DNA of 64,000 nucleotides. Origin: CAYGSN01 sp964352675 (GTDB taxonomy: Bacteria; Pseudomonadota; Alphaproteobacteria; Micavibrionales; Micavibrionaceae). The stretch is taken from positions 15,170-79,169 of the forward strand of contig CAYGSN010000007.1 of NCBI GenBank assembly GCA_964352675.1, read 5' to 3'. The notes below the pieces were generated by a model. It did no database searches, had not been told where the DNA came from, and was given only the letters and a program-made list of their open reading frames with translations. This document shows, one piece after another, positions 1 through 8,408 of this stretch. Positions within the stretch are counted from its first letter, which is position 1. Each line of letters opens with the position of its first letter. The position numbers and the translations under genes were made by a program.

Positions 1-1101
1 AATCCCCTGCCCGGTTTGGACGGAAATTTCCAGCGCATCCGGTAAGGTAAATTTAGCCGCGCCCTGATCAGCTTTATTGATCAGGACAATAGCATGCTCA
101 TCGATCAAAGCCTTCGTATCCTCATCTGGCACGTGTTGCGTGCCATCAAACATGAGGAGCTTTATATCGGCGTTTTCGGCGCGGGCCAAAGCCCGTCTAA
201 TGCCCTCAGACTCGATCTTATCCTGATCGCTAGTGCCGAGCTGATCCGGGCGCAGCCCCGCAGTATCGGCCAGAATAAACGGATAACCACCGAGGTCCAG
301 ATGAACCTCGATTACATCACGGGTAGTGCCGGCCATATCGGACACAATCGCCACATCTCGCTGTGTGATGGCATTCACAAGGCTAGATTTACCAGCATTG
401 GGCGCACCAATGACAACTATTTGGAGACCATCACGCAAACGTTCACCGCGGCGGTTGTCATCCAGATGCCCCGCCACCTCGCTCAAAAGAGATTGAATTT
501 GCGGTACCATGGTGCTGACAATATCTTCGGGCAAATCCTCATCAGGAAATTCAATTTCTGCCTCCATATGTGCCAGCAGGTTTTTCAGTGTTTCCGTCCA
601 GCCATTATAAAGCTCAGAGAGCGTTCCGCCCATTTGTAAGAGCGCCTGAGATTTTTGCGCCTGTGTTTCCGCATCGATTAGGTCGGCGACGGCCTCAGCC
701 TTTGTGAGATCCATTTTACCGTTTTCAAAGGCGCGGCGGGTGAATTCGCCGGGTTCTGCCATGCGATGACCGGGGAGATGTGCTAGAGTTTCGAGCAAAT
801 CCTGAATGACGGCGCGGCCGCCGTGAACATGGTACTCCACCACATCCTCGCCGGTGAAACTGCGCGGCGCTTTGAACGGCAGGATCAGAGCCTCGTCGAT
901 TGTTTCACGTGGAACAGTTTGTCCCGAATTTTGCGGCCCATACATACGACACAGCCTCGCCCGGGAAGGCACAAAAGAGCTTGCTTCGGGACTTTGGACC
1001 AACGCGAGAAGTCCGTCCCAGGAATCCGGGCCGGAGACGCGCACCACAGCAACACCGGAGCGGCCGGGCGGGGTCGATAATGCAAAAATCGTATCGTTCA
1101 T
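1..1101 (-). CDS. mnmE: tRNA modification GTPase MnmE (TrmE), 3' end cut by window edge
   Basis: MnmE with MnmG adds the (carboxymethyl)aminomethyl group to the wobble uridine of certain tRNAs, using formyl-THF and GTP. I translated the minus strand: it opens MNDTIFALSTPPGRSGVAVV, the typical N-terminal folate-binding domain, followed by a helical domain and an inserted G domain with G1 GAPNAGKS (about residues 232-239), G3 DTAG (about 279-282) and G4 NKAD (about 342-345). 367 codons lie in the window; the family is about 440-450 residues, so roughly the last 75-80 residues, including the C-terminal Cys motif, are beyond base 1. Its place beside rho, hemJ, hemH and hemE matches the origin-proximal order of many Alphaproteobacteria. 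Confidence 0.95.
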   Translation of the reverse strand, partial: MNDTIFALSTPPGRSGVAVVRVSGPDSWDGLLALVQSPEASSFVPSRARLCRMYGPQNSGQTVPRETIDEALILPFKAPRSFTGEDVVEYHVHGGRAVIQDLLETLAHLPGHRMAEPGEFTRRAFENGKMDLTKAEAVADLIDAETQAQKSQALLQMGGTLSELYNGWTETLKNLLAHMEAEIEFPDEDLPEDIVSTMVPQIQSLLSEVAGHLDDNRRGERLRDGLQIVVIGAPNAGKSSLVNAITQRDVAIVSDMAGTTRDVIEVHLDLGGYPFILADTAGLRPDQLGTSDQDKIESEGIRRALARAENADIKLLMFDGTQHVPDEDTKALIDEHAIVLINKADQGAAKFTLPDALEISVQTGQGI

Positions 1102-1164
1102 TTACGCCTGTTTTTCTTGGCCGCATTCAAGCACAGGCCATTCATAAAGACCATCCCATAAATC

Positions 1165-1193
1165 TTGACTTATTTCATATGTCATAATATAAA
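1165..1193 (+). promoter_or_regulatory. sigma-70-type promoter for the gene at 1213
   Basis: TTGACT (1165-1170), a 17-bp spacer and TATAAA (1188-1193) give five of six matches in each hexamer. The start codon lies 20 bp downstream, with an AAAGGAA ribosome site at about 1202-1208. Confidence 0.6.
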
Positions 1194-1212
1194 GTCGTAA
1201 CAAAGGAAAACC

Positions 1213-1719
1213 ATGCCAAAACCCATCGCCCAGACACTCGTTTTTGCCGCAGAACGTGGGCTGGATGTTTCAGCGATCCTTACGCCTGCATTTGCTGGTG
1301 ATCGGATGGAGAAGCTGGAGGCATGCTCAAACCTGATCCAGAGGGTGCTGAATAACGGATCTTCTGTGCGCATCGTGGTGTGTACGAAAACGATGATGCG
1401 AAAAATGGGAAGCGGTTTGCGGGAGATGATTTTCGTCAATCCGGACCTTCTGGATATAAAGATTGCCTCTGAAGACCCCTTGCATGGTCCCCCGACGCCG
1501 TTTGTGTGTGCGCACACGATAGCGGGAGGCGCAATTTCTGCAGGAAAACCAGGCTTTCAAATGGAACTTCTTTCGAACGGCACCTTATTGATGGGGGGAG
1601 ATGTCGCCCAAAACCATCTGGAGGCTTTTGAGCGCCGTTTTCATGACCCAAATTACTGCCAGCGCCCCCGCTTGACCGCTTTTAGCCAGGATGAATTTGT
1701 TTCTGTAAGGCCCCTTTAG
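1213..1719 (+). CDS. hypothetical protein, 168 aa
   Basis: I do not recognise this protein. It is a soluble-looking 168-residue product with no signal peptide or membrane segment, starting MPKPIAQTLVFAAERGLD. A segment rich in Val, Cys and Lys (RIVVCTKTMM) precedes a Gly-rich part (TIAGGAISAGKPG), and near the C-terminus lies QLL-type helix sequence with FERRFHDPNY. The start is supported by an AAAGGAA ribosome site and a good sigma-70 promoter just upstream. It is transcribed alone, divergently from mnmE and convergently with the DUF6489-like gene. Function unknown; the reading frame is convincing because of promoter and ribosome site. Confidence 0.75.
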   Translation: MPKPIAQTLVFAAERGLDVSAILTPAFAGDRMEKLEACSNLIQRVLNNGSSVRIVVCTKTMMRKMGSGLREMIFVNPDLLDIKIASEDPLHGPPTPFVCAHTIAGGAISAGKPGFQMELLSNGTLLMGGDVAQNHLEAFERRFHDPNYCQRPRLTAFSQDEFVSVRPL

Positions 1720-1758
1720 TACCGACCGGATGGTATTGTGTATAAAGGCTGCTGCGCT

Positions 1759-2037
1759 TTACTTTCCGCTTTTTTCAGCCGTCTTTTTTGAGCTGCCAGA
1801 GCCGGTAGAATTTATGCCCATCTGATCCCAAAACATCTTCTGCATTTCACCCCAGCCCTGCATGGTGGCAGGCAGCCACGTCTTGAGCATGGTTTCCGGG
1901 TCCAGAGCATTCATGTTCTCACGTAACCGCTCCTCCAGCTCGCTCATCAACGCCTCTTGCATCGGCGCAACATCGGGGAGACCGAAAAACGCGCGGGCTT
2001 CTTGTGGGGTGCATTCTAAATCAAACTTCACTTTCAT
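1759..2037 (-). CDS. DUF6489-like small protein, 92 aa
   Basis: The product begins MKVKFDLECTPQEARAFFGL, which I associate with the DUF6489 family of small alphaproteobacterial proteins. I chose the ATG at 2037 rather than an in-frame upstream start because AGGAG sits at the right distance before it. The rest is predicted helical (repeated Met, Glu and Leu, WLPATMQGWGEMQKMFWDQM), possibly amphipathic, with a Ser/Lys-rich tail. No signal peptide. The role of the family is not known to me. It is divergent from the dienelactone hydrolase gene, with about 147 bp between the two starts. Confidence 0.8.
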   Translation of the reverse strand: MKVKFDLECTPQEARAFFGLPDVAPMQEALMSELEERLRENMNALDPETMLKTWLPATMQGWGEMQKMFWDQMGINSTGSGSSKKTAEKSGK

Positions 2038-2184
2038 AAGGATCTCCTGTCTTGCCGTGCTCAAACGAGACGAATGTAGACCCTAAGAAAATTAGCCGCA
2101 ACTTGCAATGGGAGATTGATGAGCGACATTCAAATTGCTACGGTCTGGTAAGTTTTAAACACAAGCACAGGAGAGTACCGCCCA

Positions 2185-2907
2185 ATGTCCGTCTCAACCA
2201 AAGAAATAAAAATTCCTGCATCAGACGGAGGCGCATTCATGGCCTACGTGGCAATGCCGGAAAGCACAACGAAAGACAGCCCGGCCCCGGCCATCATTAT
2301 GATTCAGGAGATTTTTGGTGTAAACCAAGAGATGCGCGATAAATGCGAGGATATGGCGCGCCAGGGTTATGTCGCGATTTGCCCAGATTTGTTCTGGCGG
2401 ATTGAGCCGGGCATTCAGCTGTTGGACAGTGTTGAGGAGGAATTGCAGCGCGCTTTCGACTTGTTCGGCGAGTTTAATGTGCGCAAAGGCATGGATGATC
2501 TGAACAGCGTGCTGGGCTATGCGCGCCATATGGATGAGGTGAAGAGCCGCAAAGTCGGATGTATGGGCTTCTGTCTGGGCGGCAAGCTGGCCTATATGAT
2601 GGCAGTGGAGACAGATATCGATGCAAGCGTGAGCTATTACGGCGTGGCGATTGAAACAATGCTGGAATACAAGGCGCAGATCGACCACCCGCTTTTGATG
2701 CATATTGCGGAAGAGGATGAATTTGTAAACAAAGAGGCACAGGCAGAAATCAGAGCTGCACTGGAGGATCATCCTTTTGTGACGATGTATTCCTATGAGG
2801 GAGCCGATCACGCCTTTGCGCGCACCGGCGGCATGCACTACAAGGACGACGCGGCAAAGGCGGCCAATGAGCGCACAAAGGCTTTTCTGATGGAAAACTT
2901 AAAATAA
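2185..2907 (+). CDS. dienelactone hydrolase family protein
   Basis: An alpha/beta hydrolase of 240 residues, close to the usual 230-250 of the family. The Cys nucleophile lies in GFCLGG (C130), the acid in IAEEDEFV (about D178), and the His in GADHAFAR (H209), so the Cys-Asp-His triad of dienelactone hydrolases is complete. The family opens lactone rings, classically dienelactone in chloroaromatic breakdown, but most genomic copies have unknown substrates. The protein is cytoplasmic, with no signal peptide. The start is supported by CAGGAGAG 9 bp upstream. No aromatic-degradation genes are nearby, so a general carboxylesterase role is as likely. Confidence 0.9.
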   Translation: MSVSTKEIKIPASDGGAFMAYVAMPESTTKDSPAPAIIMIQEIFGVNQEMRDKCEDMARQGYVAICPDLFWRIEPGIQLLDSVEEELQRAFDLFGEFNVRKGMDDLNSVLGYARHMDEVKSRKVGCMGFCLGGKLAYMMAVETDIDASVSYYGVAIETMLEYKAQIDHPLLMHIAEEDEFVNKEAQAEIRAALEDHPFVTMYSYEGADHAFARTGGMHYKDDAAKAANERTKAFLMENLK

Positions 2908-2917
2908 AACCTAAGGT

Positions 2918-3466
2918 CTAGCCCAGCGCAATTAGCTGACGATCATAATCAGAATTACCGAACATCATAGCGACCACGGGATCAAAGGCCGTGAAATCAT
3001 CGTTAAAATCTTCGGTAAGTTTTGCCTCAAGAAAAGCCCTAAAACCCGGCTGTGCGGAATTCTCGTGCATATGTGTTATCAATTTGGACAATTCTTGCGG
3101 TACCGCAGCATGCCCGCCAACAAATACTTGCAAATTCAAAACCGGCTGCAGAGCGATAAAGGGGCGCACAATGCGTTGGTAGAAGAGGTTTTGCGCTGAA
3201 ATCTCGTCGCCCGCCTCAACGGCCTGCGCCAAAAGAGCAAAGCCCTTCTCCCAGTGACAGAATGTTTTTTGCCGCAAGGCAGTTTTCATGCCCCCATCTT
3301 GCGCATCATTCACCAAGCTGTAGAGCCATGCCAAATGATCGCCGCTATAGCGCTGCTGTCTTTGCAATCCACCCTCATATAACTCAAGCGCTGCCAGGCC
3401 CGCATTCGGGGAGTCCTGTAACAGTAAGGCGATATCCCACTGGGAATTGAAGGCGGATTGAACCAT
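2918..3466 (-). CDS. hypothetical protein, 182 aa
   Basis: Not recognised. The frame is open further upstream, but I chose the ATG at 3466 (MVQSAFNSQWDIALLLQ) because AAAGGGG lies just before it and the upstream extension is hydrophobic and atypical. The protein looks soluble and helical with several Trp and Gln residues (LYEGGLQRQQRYSGDHLAW) and two short stretches (GDEISAQNLFYQRIV, FRAFLEAKLTEDF) that read like amphipathic helices. It ends 10 bp from the dienelactone hydrolase stop, convergently. No function can be assigned. Confidence 0.65.
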   Translation of the reverse strand: MVQSAFNSQWDIALLLQDSPNAGLAALELYEGGLQRQQRYSGDHLAWLYSLVNDAQDGGMKTALRQKTFCHWEKGFALLAQAVEAGDEISAQNLFYQRIVRPFIALQPVLNLQVFVGGHAAVPQELSKLITHMHENSAQPGFRAFLEAKLTEDFNDDFTAFDPVVAMMFGNSDYDRQLIALG

Positions 3467-3541
3467 AGAGGGCCCCTTTATCTTGTTCTTTTGAGCTTTA
3501 AAATTTATGAAAACTATCACAGCAGGACCCATTATGTCCAG

Positions 3542-3581
3542 AAAAAAGAAGGTCGCCCCAGGAATAAATCCTGAGACGACC
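3542..3581 (-). terminator. Rho-independent terminator (minus strand) after the gene at 3637-4104
   Basis: Read on the minus strand, GGTCG and CGACC close a hairpin with an inner AGGA/TCCT pair and a TTTAT loop, followed at once by TTCTTTTTT. It lies about 55 bp after the stop codon of the gene at 3637-4104. Confidence 0.7.
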
Positions 3582-3636
3582 AGCGACGCGAGGGACACTT
3601 TATATTTACAGCAGGCCCGTTCGAGGGGCTATAGAT

Positions 3637-4104
3637 TCAGCGCAAACTCTGCAAGGCGCTTAACGCCTGTTGCTTGCGGCAGTGGCGGTAATCGGCAATC
3701 GCAAGAGCAAAACGATCGCGGTCTCCGTTTTCAAACTGCCATGAGTTGACGCCATACCCTGTCTTTTCCGGTGGGCTGAGGGCAAAACGCACACCGAAGA
3801 CCAGGGCAAGGCCTGTTGCATGACCAGCCGAGCGCTGGGTTCGAGCCGTAGCAGAAGGGGTGTTGAGGTGACGGATGGACTCCAGCAAAGGGAGGCACTG
3901 ATCCGCTACGGACGAGGGGGGAGCTTGAGAGCGCACAGAATCGCCAACACGGGTTGCTTTTGTATCGAATGTATCAAACGACCAAGCGCTGCCGGCGGCG
4001 AGCGTTAAAACCATGATGAAGGTGACAAGGGAAAAAGCCAGAATATATCCGGCAGAGTGCGTCGTGCGCACAGCATCTATGTTCTTGTTAAACTGAAATC
4101 CCAT
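3637..4104 (-). CDS. hypothetical single-pass membrane protein, 155 aa
   Basis: Not recognised. I start it at the ATG at 4104 (MGFQFNKNIDAVRTTHSAGY) because GGTGGGAA precedes it; the open frame continues upstream without a ribosome site. Residues of about 19-42 (ILAFSLVTFIMVLTLAAGSA) form one membrane segment or an uncleaved signal anchor. The remainder has a conserved-looking pair of Cys residues (DQCLPLLESIRHL and DYRHCRKQQALSAL) and probably lies in the periplasm. A clear terminator follows. The gene stands alone and its function is unknown. Confidence 0.65.
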   Translation of the reverse strand: MGFQFNKNIDAVRTTHSAGYILAFSLVTFIMVLTLAAGSAWSFDTFDTKATRVGDSVRSQAPPSSVADQCLPLLESIRHLNTPSATARTQRSAGHATGLALVFGVRFALSPPEKTGYGVNSWQFENGDRDRFALAIADYRHCRKQQALSALQSLR

Positions 4105-4352
4105 TTCCCACCAAAAATCTACGCTTTTGAGAGCTGTATTTTTTATTTTTATTTTGAACCGAAAGAGGTTTTTTCGATTCCCCAACCTACACTTCCATGT
4201 CACCACAAAAATATAGTTATGGCAAATATTTTCGTTTCGATTTTGACAAGATTTTATAAAGAATTTTTAGGGCAATTGAGATAAATTTTTTTAATATCGG
4301 GTAAACAAAAACATCTAAATATATTTCCCCTTTTGATTTTGTACAAAACGCC

Positions 4353-4358
4353 TATAAT
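4353..4358 (+). promoter_or_regulatory. -10 element (TATAAT) before the CBS-domain gene
   Basis: A perfect TATAAT lies 43 bp before the start at 4402, in a very AT-rich 297-bp intergenic stretch (4105-4401). The -35 region (TTTTGATT near 4331-4338) is weak. I see nothing else of note in this intergenic stretch. Confidence 0.4.
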
Positions 4359-4401
4359 TATTCTTCAGGATTTAAACTCCAAACAGAGGAAAGATTTCAC
4401 C

Positions 4402-4932
4402 ATGCGCATTCAAGATATGCCCGAATTCAAAGACAAGAAAGATGTGCTGAGTTTTGAAGAAGATGACAAGCTATGCGACGCCGTGGATGCGATGGCAACA
4501 AACAATTACGGCGCGGTCCTGGTTACCAAGAAAGGTAAGCTGAGCGGAATTTTTACCGAACGGGATTTGCTCTGCCGCGTTGCTGGGTGCCGCCTCGATC
4601 TTGAGGGGCTTAAGATGAAAGAGGTCATGACCAAAAATCCAAAAACAGCGACAGTGGATGAGCAGGTGACAGATTGCCTCCGCCGCATGAGCCAGGGACG
4701 CTTCCGCCATTTGCCGATTGTTGATGAGAAGGGCAATTTGGCTGGCATGCTGTCTCAGGGGGATTTTGTAGCCTTTACCATGAGCGATATTGTTGCGCGG
4801 CTTGGCACTGCAGCCGGTGCGAGTGTGAGCGCGGGACAGTCTACGCCATTTGCTATTATTGCTGCCGTGTTTGTGTATACGCTGGGGTTGCTGTTTATCC
4901 TCTCTGCCTTCAAGAGCTGGTTCGGGTTTTAG
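4402..4932 (+). CDS. CBS-domain protein with C-terminal membrane segment
   Basis: The 176-residue product starts MRIQDMPEFKDKKDVLSFEE after AGAGGAAAG. Two CBS motifs follow: one around residues 20-60 (NYGAVLVTKKGKLSGIFTER) and one around 85-130 (GRFRHLPIVDEKGNLAGMLS), the pair that forms an adenosine-nucleotide-binding Bateman module. The last 30 residues (FAIIAAVFVYTLGLLFILSA) form one membrane segment, which is unusual for a stand-alone CBS pair and suggests a membrane-anchored nucleotide sensor. The Zur-like gene starts 9 bp after the stop, so both may share a transcript. The ligand and partner are unknown. Confidence 0.85.
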   Translation: MRIQDMPEFKDKKDVLSFEEDDKLCDAVDAMATNNYGAVLVTKKGKLSGIFTERDLLCRVAGCRLDLEGLKMKEVMTKNPKTATVDEQVTDCLRRMSQGRFRHLPIVDEKGNLAGMLSQGDFVAFTMSDIVARLGTAAGASVSAGQSTPFAIIAAVFVYTLGLLFILSAFKSWFGF

Positions 4933-4941
4933 GGGGCCAAA

Positions 4942-5397
4942 ATGCCCGCGCAAAACACAGCGCTTGAGCATGATGTACAGATCTATTGCGAAAGTCATAG
5001 CTATCAATTCACCGAGCCGCGGCGGCATGTTGCCGCATTGGTAGGAAAGGCGGAAAAGCCGCTGAGCGCCTATGATATTCTGGACGCCCTGAAAGCACCC
5101 CTGAACAATCCAAAGCCGCCAACGATTTACCGCGCCCTGGAGTTTCTACAGCAACACGGATTCGTCCATCGCATCGAAAGCCTGAATGCATATGTATCCT
5201 GCCACGCCGGACACCAGCATCGCGGATCGCAGTTTATGATCTGCGATACATGCGGATGTGTAATTGAAGCACATTTGTGCAGCCCGCCGGATGGGCTCCT
5301 TAAAAAAGCTGCCGCAGACGGGTTTGAAATGAGTTTCTGGAACGCGGAAATTCACGGCATTTGTGCAGCATGCAGAGGCGCTGTTACCAGCGCCTAG
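4942..5397 (+). CDS. zur: Fur-family transcriptional regulator, Zur-like
   Basis: A 151-residue metal-responsive repressor. Residues 1-80 form the winged helix with the DNA-reading helix around NPKPPTIYRALEFL. The dimerisation half carries HAGHQHRG and the structural zinc site CDTC (C101, C104) and CAAC (C141, C144). The CxxC pairs and the sequence HAGHQHRG-xxx-MICDTC resemble Zur more than Fur, so zinc uptake control is the likely role. It overlaps no neighbour but follows the CBS gene closely. No znuABC genes lie in this window, so its targets cannot be seen. Confidence 0.85.
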   Translation: MPAQNTALEHDVQIYCESHSYQFTEPRRHVAALVGKAEKPLSAYDILDALKAPLNNPKPPTIYRALEFLQQHGFVHRIESLNAYVSCHAGHQHRGSQFMICDTCGCVIEAHLCSPPDGLLKKAAADGFEMSFWNAEIHGICAACRGAVTSA

Positions 5398-5405
5398 GCG
5401 AGACC

Positions 5406-5954
5406 CTATTGGATTTCAGGACGGCTATTTTCCTGCCACCACTGCGCCAATGCACGAATTTCTTCGATATTATCAGCAGAAAAATTATGGCTCTCCGCAA
5501 GGTGGGTGCGCAAAAATTCAACAACATTCATGGCCGCGCCGGTTTTGGGATTGATATAGGGATACTGTGCATATGAGTCCGAAATCCGCCCCGAATGCTC
5601 ACGCATCAGCGCATCGCGCTTTTGCCATTCGTCATAGACCATCCGGTGCGCTCCCGGCGGTGGTGGACGGGAGTGGGGGTCTATCTGGTTCAAAAACCCG
5701 ACCGTAACCTCATAATTTTGAGAGGCGGCGATCAGATCAAAATCAATCGCCACCCAATCCTTATTGACATTGGGAAGCCGGATTTCCACCTCGGCTCCGG
5801 GCACTGAAGCGCCACGAAAAGCAACGCTGAGCGCCGGCTGAGGCGCACTCGCAGCTTTCGATTCATGTTTGTTTACTACTGTCTCTCCGCAACCGCATAG
5901 CGCGATCACGGTAAAAGCGGGCAATACCGCTGACAGTTTTTTAACGGGCGTCAT
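5406..5954 (-). CDS. hypothetical lipoprotein, 182 aa
   Basis: I start it at MTPVKKLSAVLPAFTVIALC, where a GAGGAAA lies 11 bp upstream. The N-terminus is a signal peptide ending in a Cys-containing ALCGCG box, so the mature protein is probably a lipoprotein. The body contains a short beta-like part (EVEIRLPNVNKDWVAIDFD) and a polar part with HSRPPPPGAH and EWQKRDALMREHSGRI. I know no family for it. It is convergent with the Zur-like gene (8 bp between stops). Confidence 0.7.
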   Translation of the reverse strand: MTPVKKLSAVLPAFTVIALCGCGETVVNKHESKAASAPQPALSVAFRGASVPGAEVEIRLPNVNKDWVAIDFDLIAASQNYEVTVGFLNQIDPHSRPPPPGAHRMVYDEWQKRDALMREHSGRISDSYAQYPYINPKTGAAMNVVEFLRTHLAESHNFSADNIEEIRALAQWWQENSRPEIQ

Positions 5955-6027
5955 CCTGTATTTTTCCTCTTGCATTTATTTTTATGTTACTTTATAACAG
6001 TGTTATCTTATAACGCAAGAGGTAATT

Positions 6028-6258
6028 GTGAGCTTGAAGTCTGTGTTTCTTGGGGTCGCCGCCGCTGTAGCCAGTTGTGCGGCCGTGCATATGGGCTTTG
6101 CATTTCTGGGCGTTGAGCGCGCATTTCATGCGATTGAGCCTGTGGCAAATTTTGGTGGCTGGCTGGTGAGCCTGTTCGGGCAGGCGGCGGGCAGCGAGCT
6201 TACCCATGGCTTGCCGGGGCATCTTTGCGGCGTTTCCACCGGACTGGGCCTGTCTTAA
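6028..6258 (+). CDS. small membrane protein, 76 aa, GTG start
   Basis: Not recognised. The GTG at 6028 is preceded by AAGAGG at good spacing. The 76 residues contain a hydrophobic N-terminal segment (SVFLGVAAAVASCAAVHMGF), probably a membrane anchor or signal peptide, a second weakly hydrophobic part (FGGWLVSLFGQAAG), and a short Cys/His tail (HGLPGHLCG). It is divergent from the lipoprotein gene and convergent with rho (13 bp between stops). Function unknown. Confidence 0.5.
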   Translation: MSLKSVFLGVAAAVASCAAVHMGFAFLGVERAFHAIEPVANFGGWLVSLFGQAAGSELTHGLPGHLCGVSTGLGLS

Positions 6259-6271
6259 AGACCAGCCTGCC

Positions 6272-7528
6272 TTATTGATTCATTGACTGGAAAAATTCGT
6301 CGTTGGTCTTGCTGCTCTTCATTTTGCCCAGCAAGAATTCAACCGCATCGACGGTGCCCATCGGGTTGAGAATACGGCGCAAAACCCACATTTTCTGCAA
6401 GGTATCTTTATCGACCAGAAGCTCTTCTTTCCGTGTGCCGGATTTTTGTATATCAATGGCCGGGAAGACCCGCTTATCGGCAATCTTGCGATCAAGAACG
6501 ATTTCGGAGTTACCGGTGCCCTTGAATTCCTCGAAGATCACCTCGTCCATACGCGATCCTGTATCAATCAACGCCGTGGCGATAATGGTCAGCGACCCGC
6601 CCTGTTCAATATTCCGCGCGGCACCAAAGAAACGCTTGGGGCGTTGCAGGGCGTTGGCGTCCACACCCCCGGTCAGAACCTTGCCGGAAGAGGGCACCAC
6701 AGTATTGTATGCCCGCGCCAGACGCGTAATGGAATCGAGCAGGATAACAACATCGCGTTTATGTTCGACCAGACGCTTGGCCTTTTCCATCACCATTTCA
6801 GCAACCTGCACGTGGCGGGAGGCCGGCTCATCAAATGTAGAGGAAATCACTTCCCCGCGCACGGAACGCGCCATATCGGTCACCTCTTCCGGGCGCTCAT
6901 CAATCAAAAGAACAATAAGATAAGCATCCGGGTGATTGGCAGCGATCGATGTCGCAATATTTTGTAGCATGACGGTTTTACCGGTCCGCGGCGGCGCGAC
7001 AATCAGGGCGCGCTGGCCAAAGCCAAGCGGGGCCGTGAGCTCCATCACGCGCTGGACGTTATCGTTCTTGGTCGGATCATCAAGCTCCAGCTTGATTTTG
7101 CGCTCCGGATAAAGCGGGGTAAGGTTATCAAAATTAATTCGGTGGCGCAGTTTTTCGGGCAATTCGCCGTTGATTGAACCAACCTTGAGCAGCGCGAAGT
7201 AACGCTCAGAATCTTTCGGCGCACGAATTTCACCCTCACAGATATCACCTGTACGCAGGCCAAAACGTCGGACCTGAGACGGGGAAACGTAAATATCATC
7301 TGGACCAGGCAAATAATTTTCTTCGGGTGAGCGCAAAAAGCCAAAACCATCCTGCAGCACTTCCAGTACGCCAACGCCGGAGATCGGCACGCCCTGCTCT
7401 GCCAGGCGCTTCAAGATGGCGAACATCATGTCCTGCTTACGCATGGACGAACAATTTTCAATTTCAAGCTCTTCAGCAAAAGCGAGGAGCTCGGCAGGCG
7501 AACGTGTTTTTAATTCCTGGAGGTTCAT
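6272..7528 (-). CDS. rho: transcription termination factor Rho
   Basis: Hexameric RNA-dependent ATPase that ends transcription at Rho-dependent sites. The 418 residues equal the usual length. The N-terminal helical domain (MNLQELKTRSPAELLAFAEE) is followed by the cold-shock-like RNA-binding domain (DGFGFLRSPEENYLPGPDDI, about residues 60-80), and by the RecA-like ATPase with Walker A APPRTGKT (178-185), Walker B VVILLDSITRLARAYN and the Q-loop/R-loop region GGVDANALQRPKRFFGAARN. rho next to hemJ and mnmE is typical of alphaproteobacterial origin regions. The leader is long (see the promoter at 7750-7778), which fits the known autoregulation of rho. Confidence 0.98.
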   Translation of the reverse strand: MNLQELKTRSPAELLAFAEELEIENCSSMRKQDMMFAILKRLAEQGVPISGVGVLEVLQDGFGFLRSPEENYLPGPDDIYVSPSQVRRFGLRTGDICEGEIRAPKDSERYFALLKVGSINGELPEKLRHRINFDNLTPLYPERKIKLELDDPTKNDNVQRVMELTAPLGFGQRALIVAPPRTGKTVMLQNIATSIAANHPDAYLIVLLIDERPEEVTDMARSVRGEVISSTFDEPASRHVQVAEMVMEKAKRLVEHKRDVVILLDSITRLARAYNTVVPSSGKVLTGGVDANALQRPKRFFGAARNIEQGGSLTIIATALIDTGSRMDEVIFEEFKGTGNSEIVLDRKIADKRVFPAIDIQKSGTRKEELLVDKDTLQKMWVLRRILNPMGTVDAVEFLLGKMKSSKTNDEFFQSMNQ

Positions 7529-7834
7529 GGGGGGCTCTTCATTGACCTAATAGTTTGTAAATAATTGTAATCTTTAATATTTTCGGAAATGTTCTTTCTC
7601 ACTCCATCGGACTCTCAAACAAGGGTGATGCGCCAGCGCGGTTTCCCGCGGTTTCAAAGCTCAAACATCAGCTTGGTTTAATATCCGGTGCTGTTTAAAA
7701 CAGCTATAAATTACCCAAATTTTTATGGATTTATCTAAAAGACGTCTCACATATATCGAAGGTGCCGATATCTGTCAAGCACTTAATCTTCATTTTAGAG
7801 GAAAATGGTTTAAAGGGCGGTTAACGGCAAAACC
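7529..7834. promoter_or_regulatory. rho upstream region (306 bp) with long leader
   Basis: This gap between hemJ and rho holds a minus-strand promoter (7750-7778) and a leader of about 215 nt before the rho start codon. I see no open reading frame of note or known riboswitch. A GC-rich pair CAGCGCGGTTTCCCGCGG near 7635-7655 could fold. rho genes are known to be autoregulated through the leader, so this stretch may carry that control. Confidence 0.5.
7750..7778 (-). promoter_or_regulatory. sigma-70-type promoter for rho
   Basis: On the minus strand: perfect TTGACA (complement of 7773-7778), 17-bp spacer, TATATG (complement of 7750-7755). Transcription would start about 215 nt before the rho start codon. 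Confidence 0.6.
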
Positions 7835-8284
7835 CTAGAACGGCTGTACAACCGCCATAATCACAATTGCAATCATTAAAACGGTCGGCACTTCATTGAG
7901 GATACGGAAATATTTAGCGGATTTGGTATTCGCATCATTGGCAAATCTGCGCGTTTGTCCGGCGAGCATGCCGTGAACACCGCTCAAGAGCACCACGAAA
8001 AGGAGCTTTGCGTGCATCCAGCCTTGGCCTTGCATCATGCCGGGATTGGCGTAGAGCATGGATAAACCTAAAATCCAGGACGCAATCATCGCCGGGTTCA
8101 TTATGAATTTGAGCAAGCGGCGCTCCATGATCTTGAACGTTTCACTCTTATCAGAACCAATCTCCGCCTCTGCGTGATAAACGAACAGGCGCGGCAAGTA
8201 AAGCAAGCCCGCCATCCACGAGATAACAGCCAGGATATGCAAGGCGCGTAGCCATTCGTAATGTAAAGAGAGAAATTCCTGCAT
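7835..8284 (-). CDS. hemJ: protoporphyrinogen IX oxidase HemJ
   Basis: Membrane protein of 149 residues with four hydrophobic segments, the usual size and shape of HemJ, which oxidises protoporphyrinogen IX to protoporphyrin IX, the step before ferrochelatase. The conserved N-terminal signature is present: LRALHILAVISWMAGLLYLP, with His16 as a candidate heme ligand, then RLFVYHAE. Later segments WILGLSMLYANP, AKLLFVVLLSGVHGMLAG and VPTVLMIAIVIMAVVQPF complete the bundle. hemH and hemE lie 1.7 kb away on the same strand, separated by three opposite-strand genes. No hemG or hemY is seen here. Confidence 0.93.
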   Translation of the reverse strand: MQEFLSLHYEWLRALHILAVISWMAGLLYLPRLFVYHAEAEIGSDKSETFKIMERRLLKFIMNPAMIASWILGLSMLYANPGMMQGQGWMHAKLLFVVLLSGVHGMLAGQTRRFANDANTKSAKYFRILNEVPTVLMIAIVIMAVVQPF

Positions 8285-8359
8285 AGGTTTCTGAGTATCA
8301 CAGGCCCGCCGTCGCGTAAATGCAGTTTTTTTGAGGCATTTTTTCTTGCATAAATTATA

Positions 8360-8376
8360 ATTATTATGGTAATAAT
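8360..8376. repeat. 17-bp AT-rich inverted repeat before the gene at 8409
   Basis: ATTATTA and TAATAAT flank TGG. It lies 32 bp before the start at 8409 and could be an operator of a metal or iron regulator, or part of a promoter. The AT-rich sequence makes chance possible. Confidence 0.3.
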
Positions 8377-8408
8377 ATTCCCTGAAACAAATATGAGGGC
8401 ATTAAGAA

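Noticed and set aside
2221..2838. 205-codon minus-strand open frame opposite the dienelactone hydrolase
   Set aside because: Shadow frame, rich in His and Cys.
6446..6967. 173-codon plus-strand open frame inside rho
   Set aside because: Antisense of rho.
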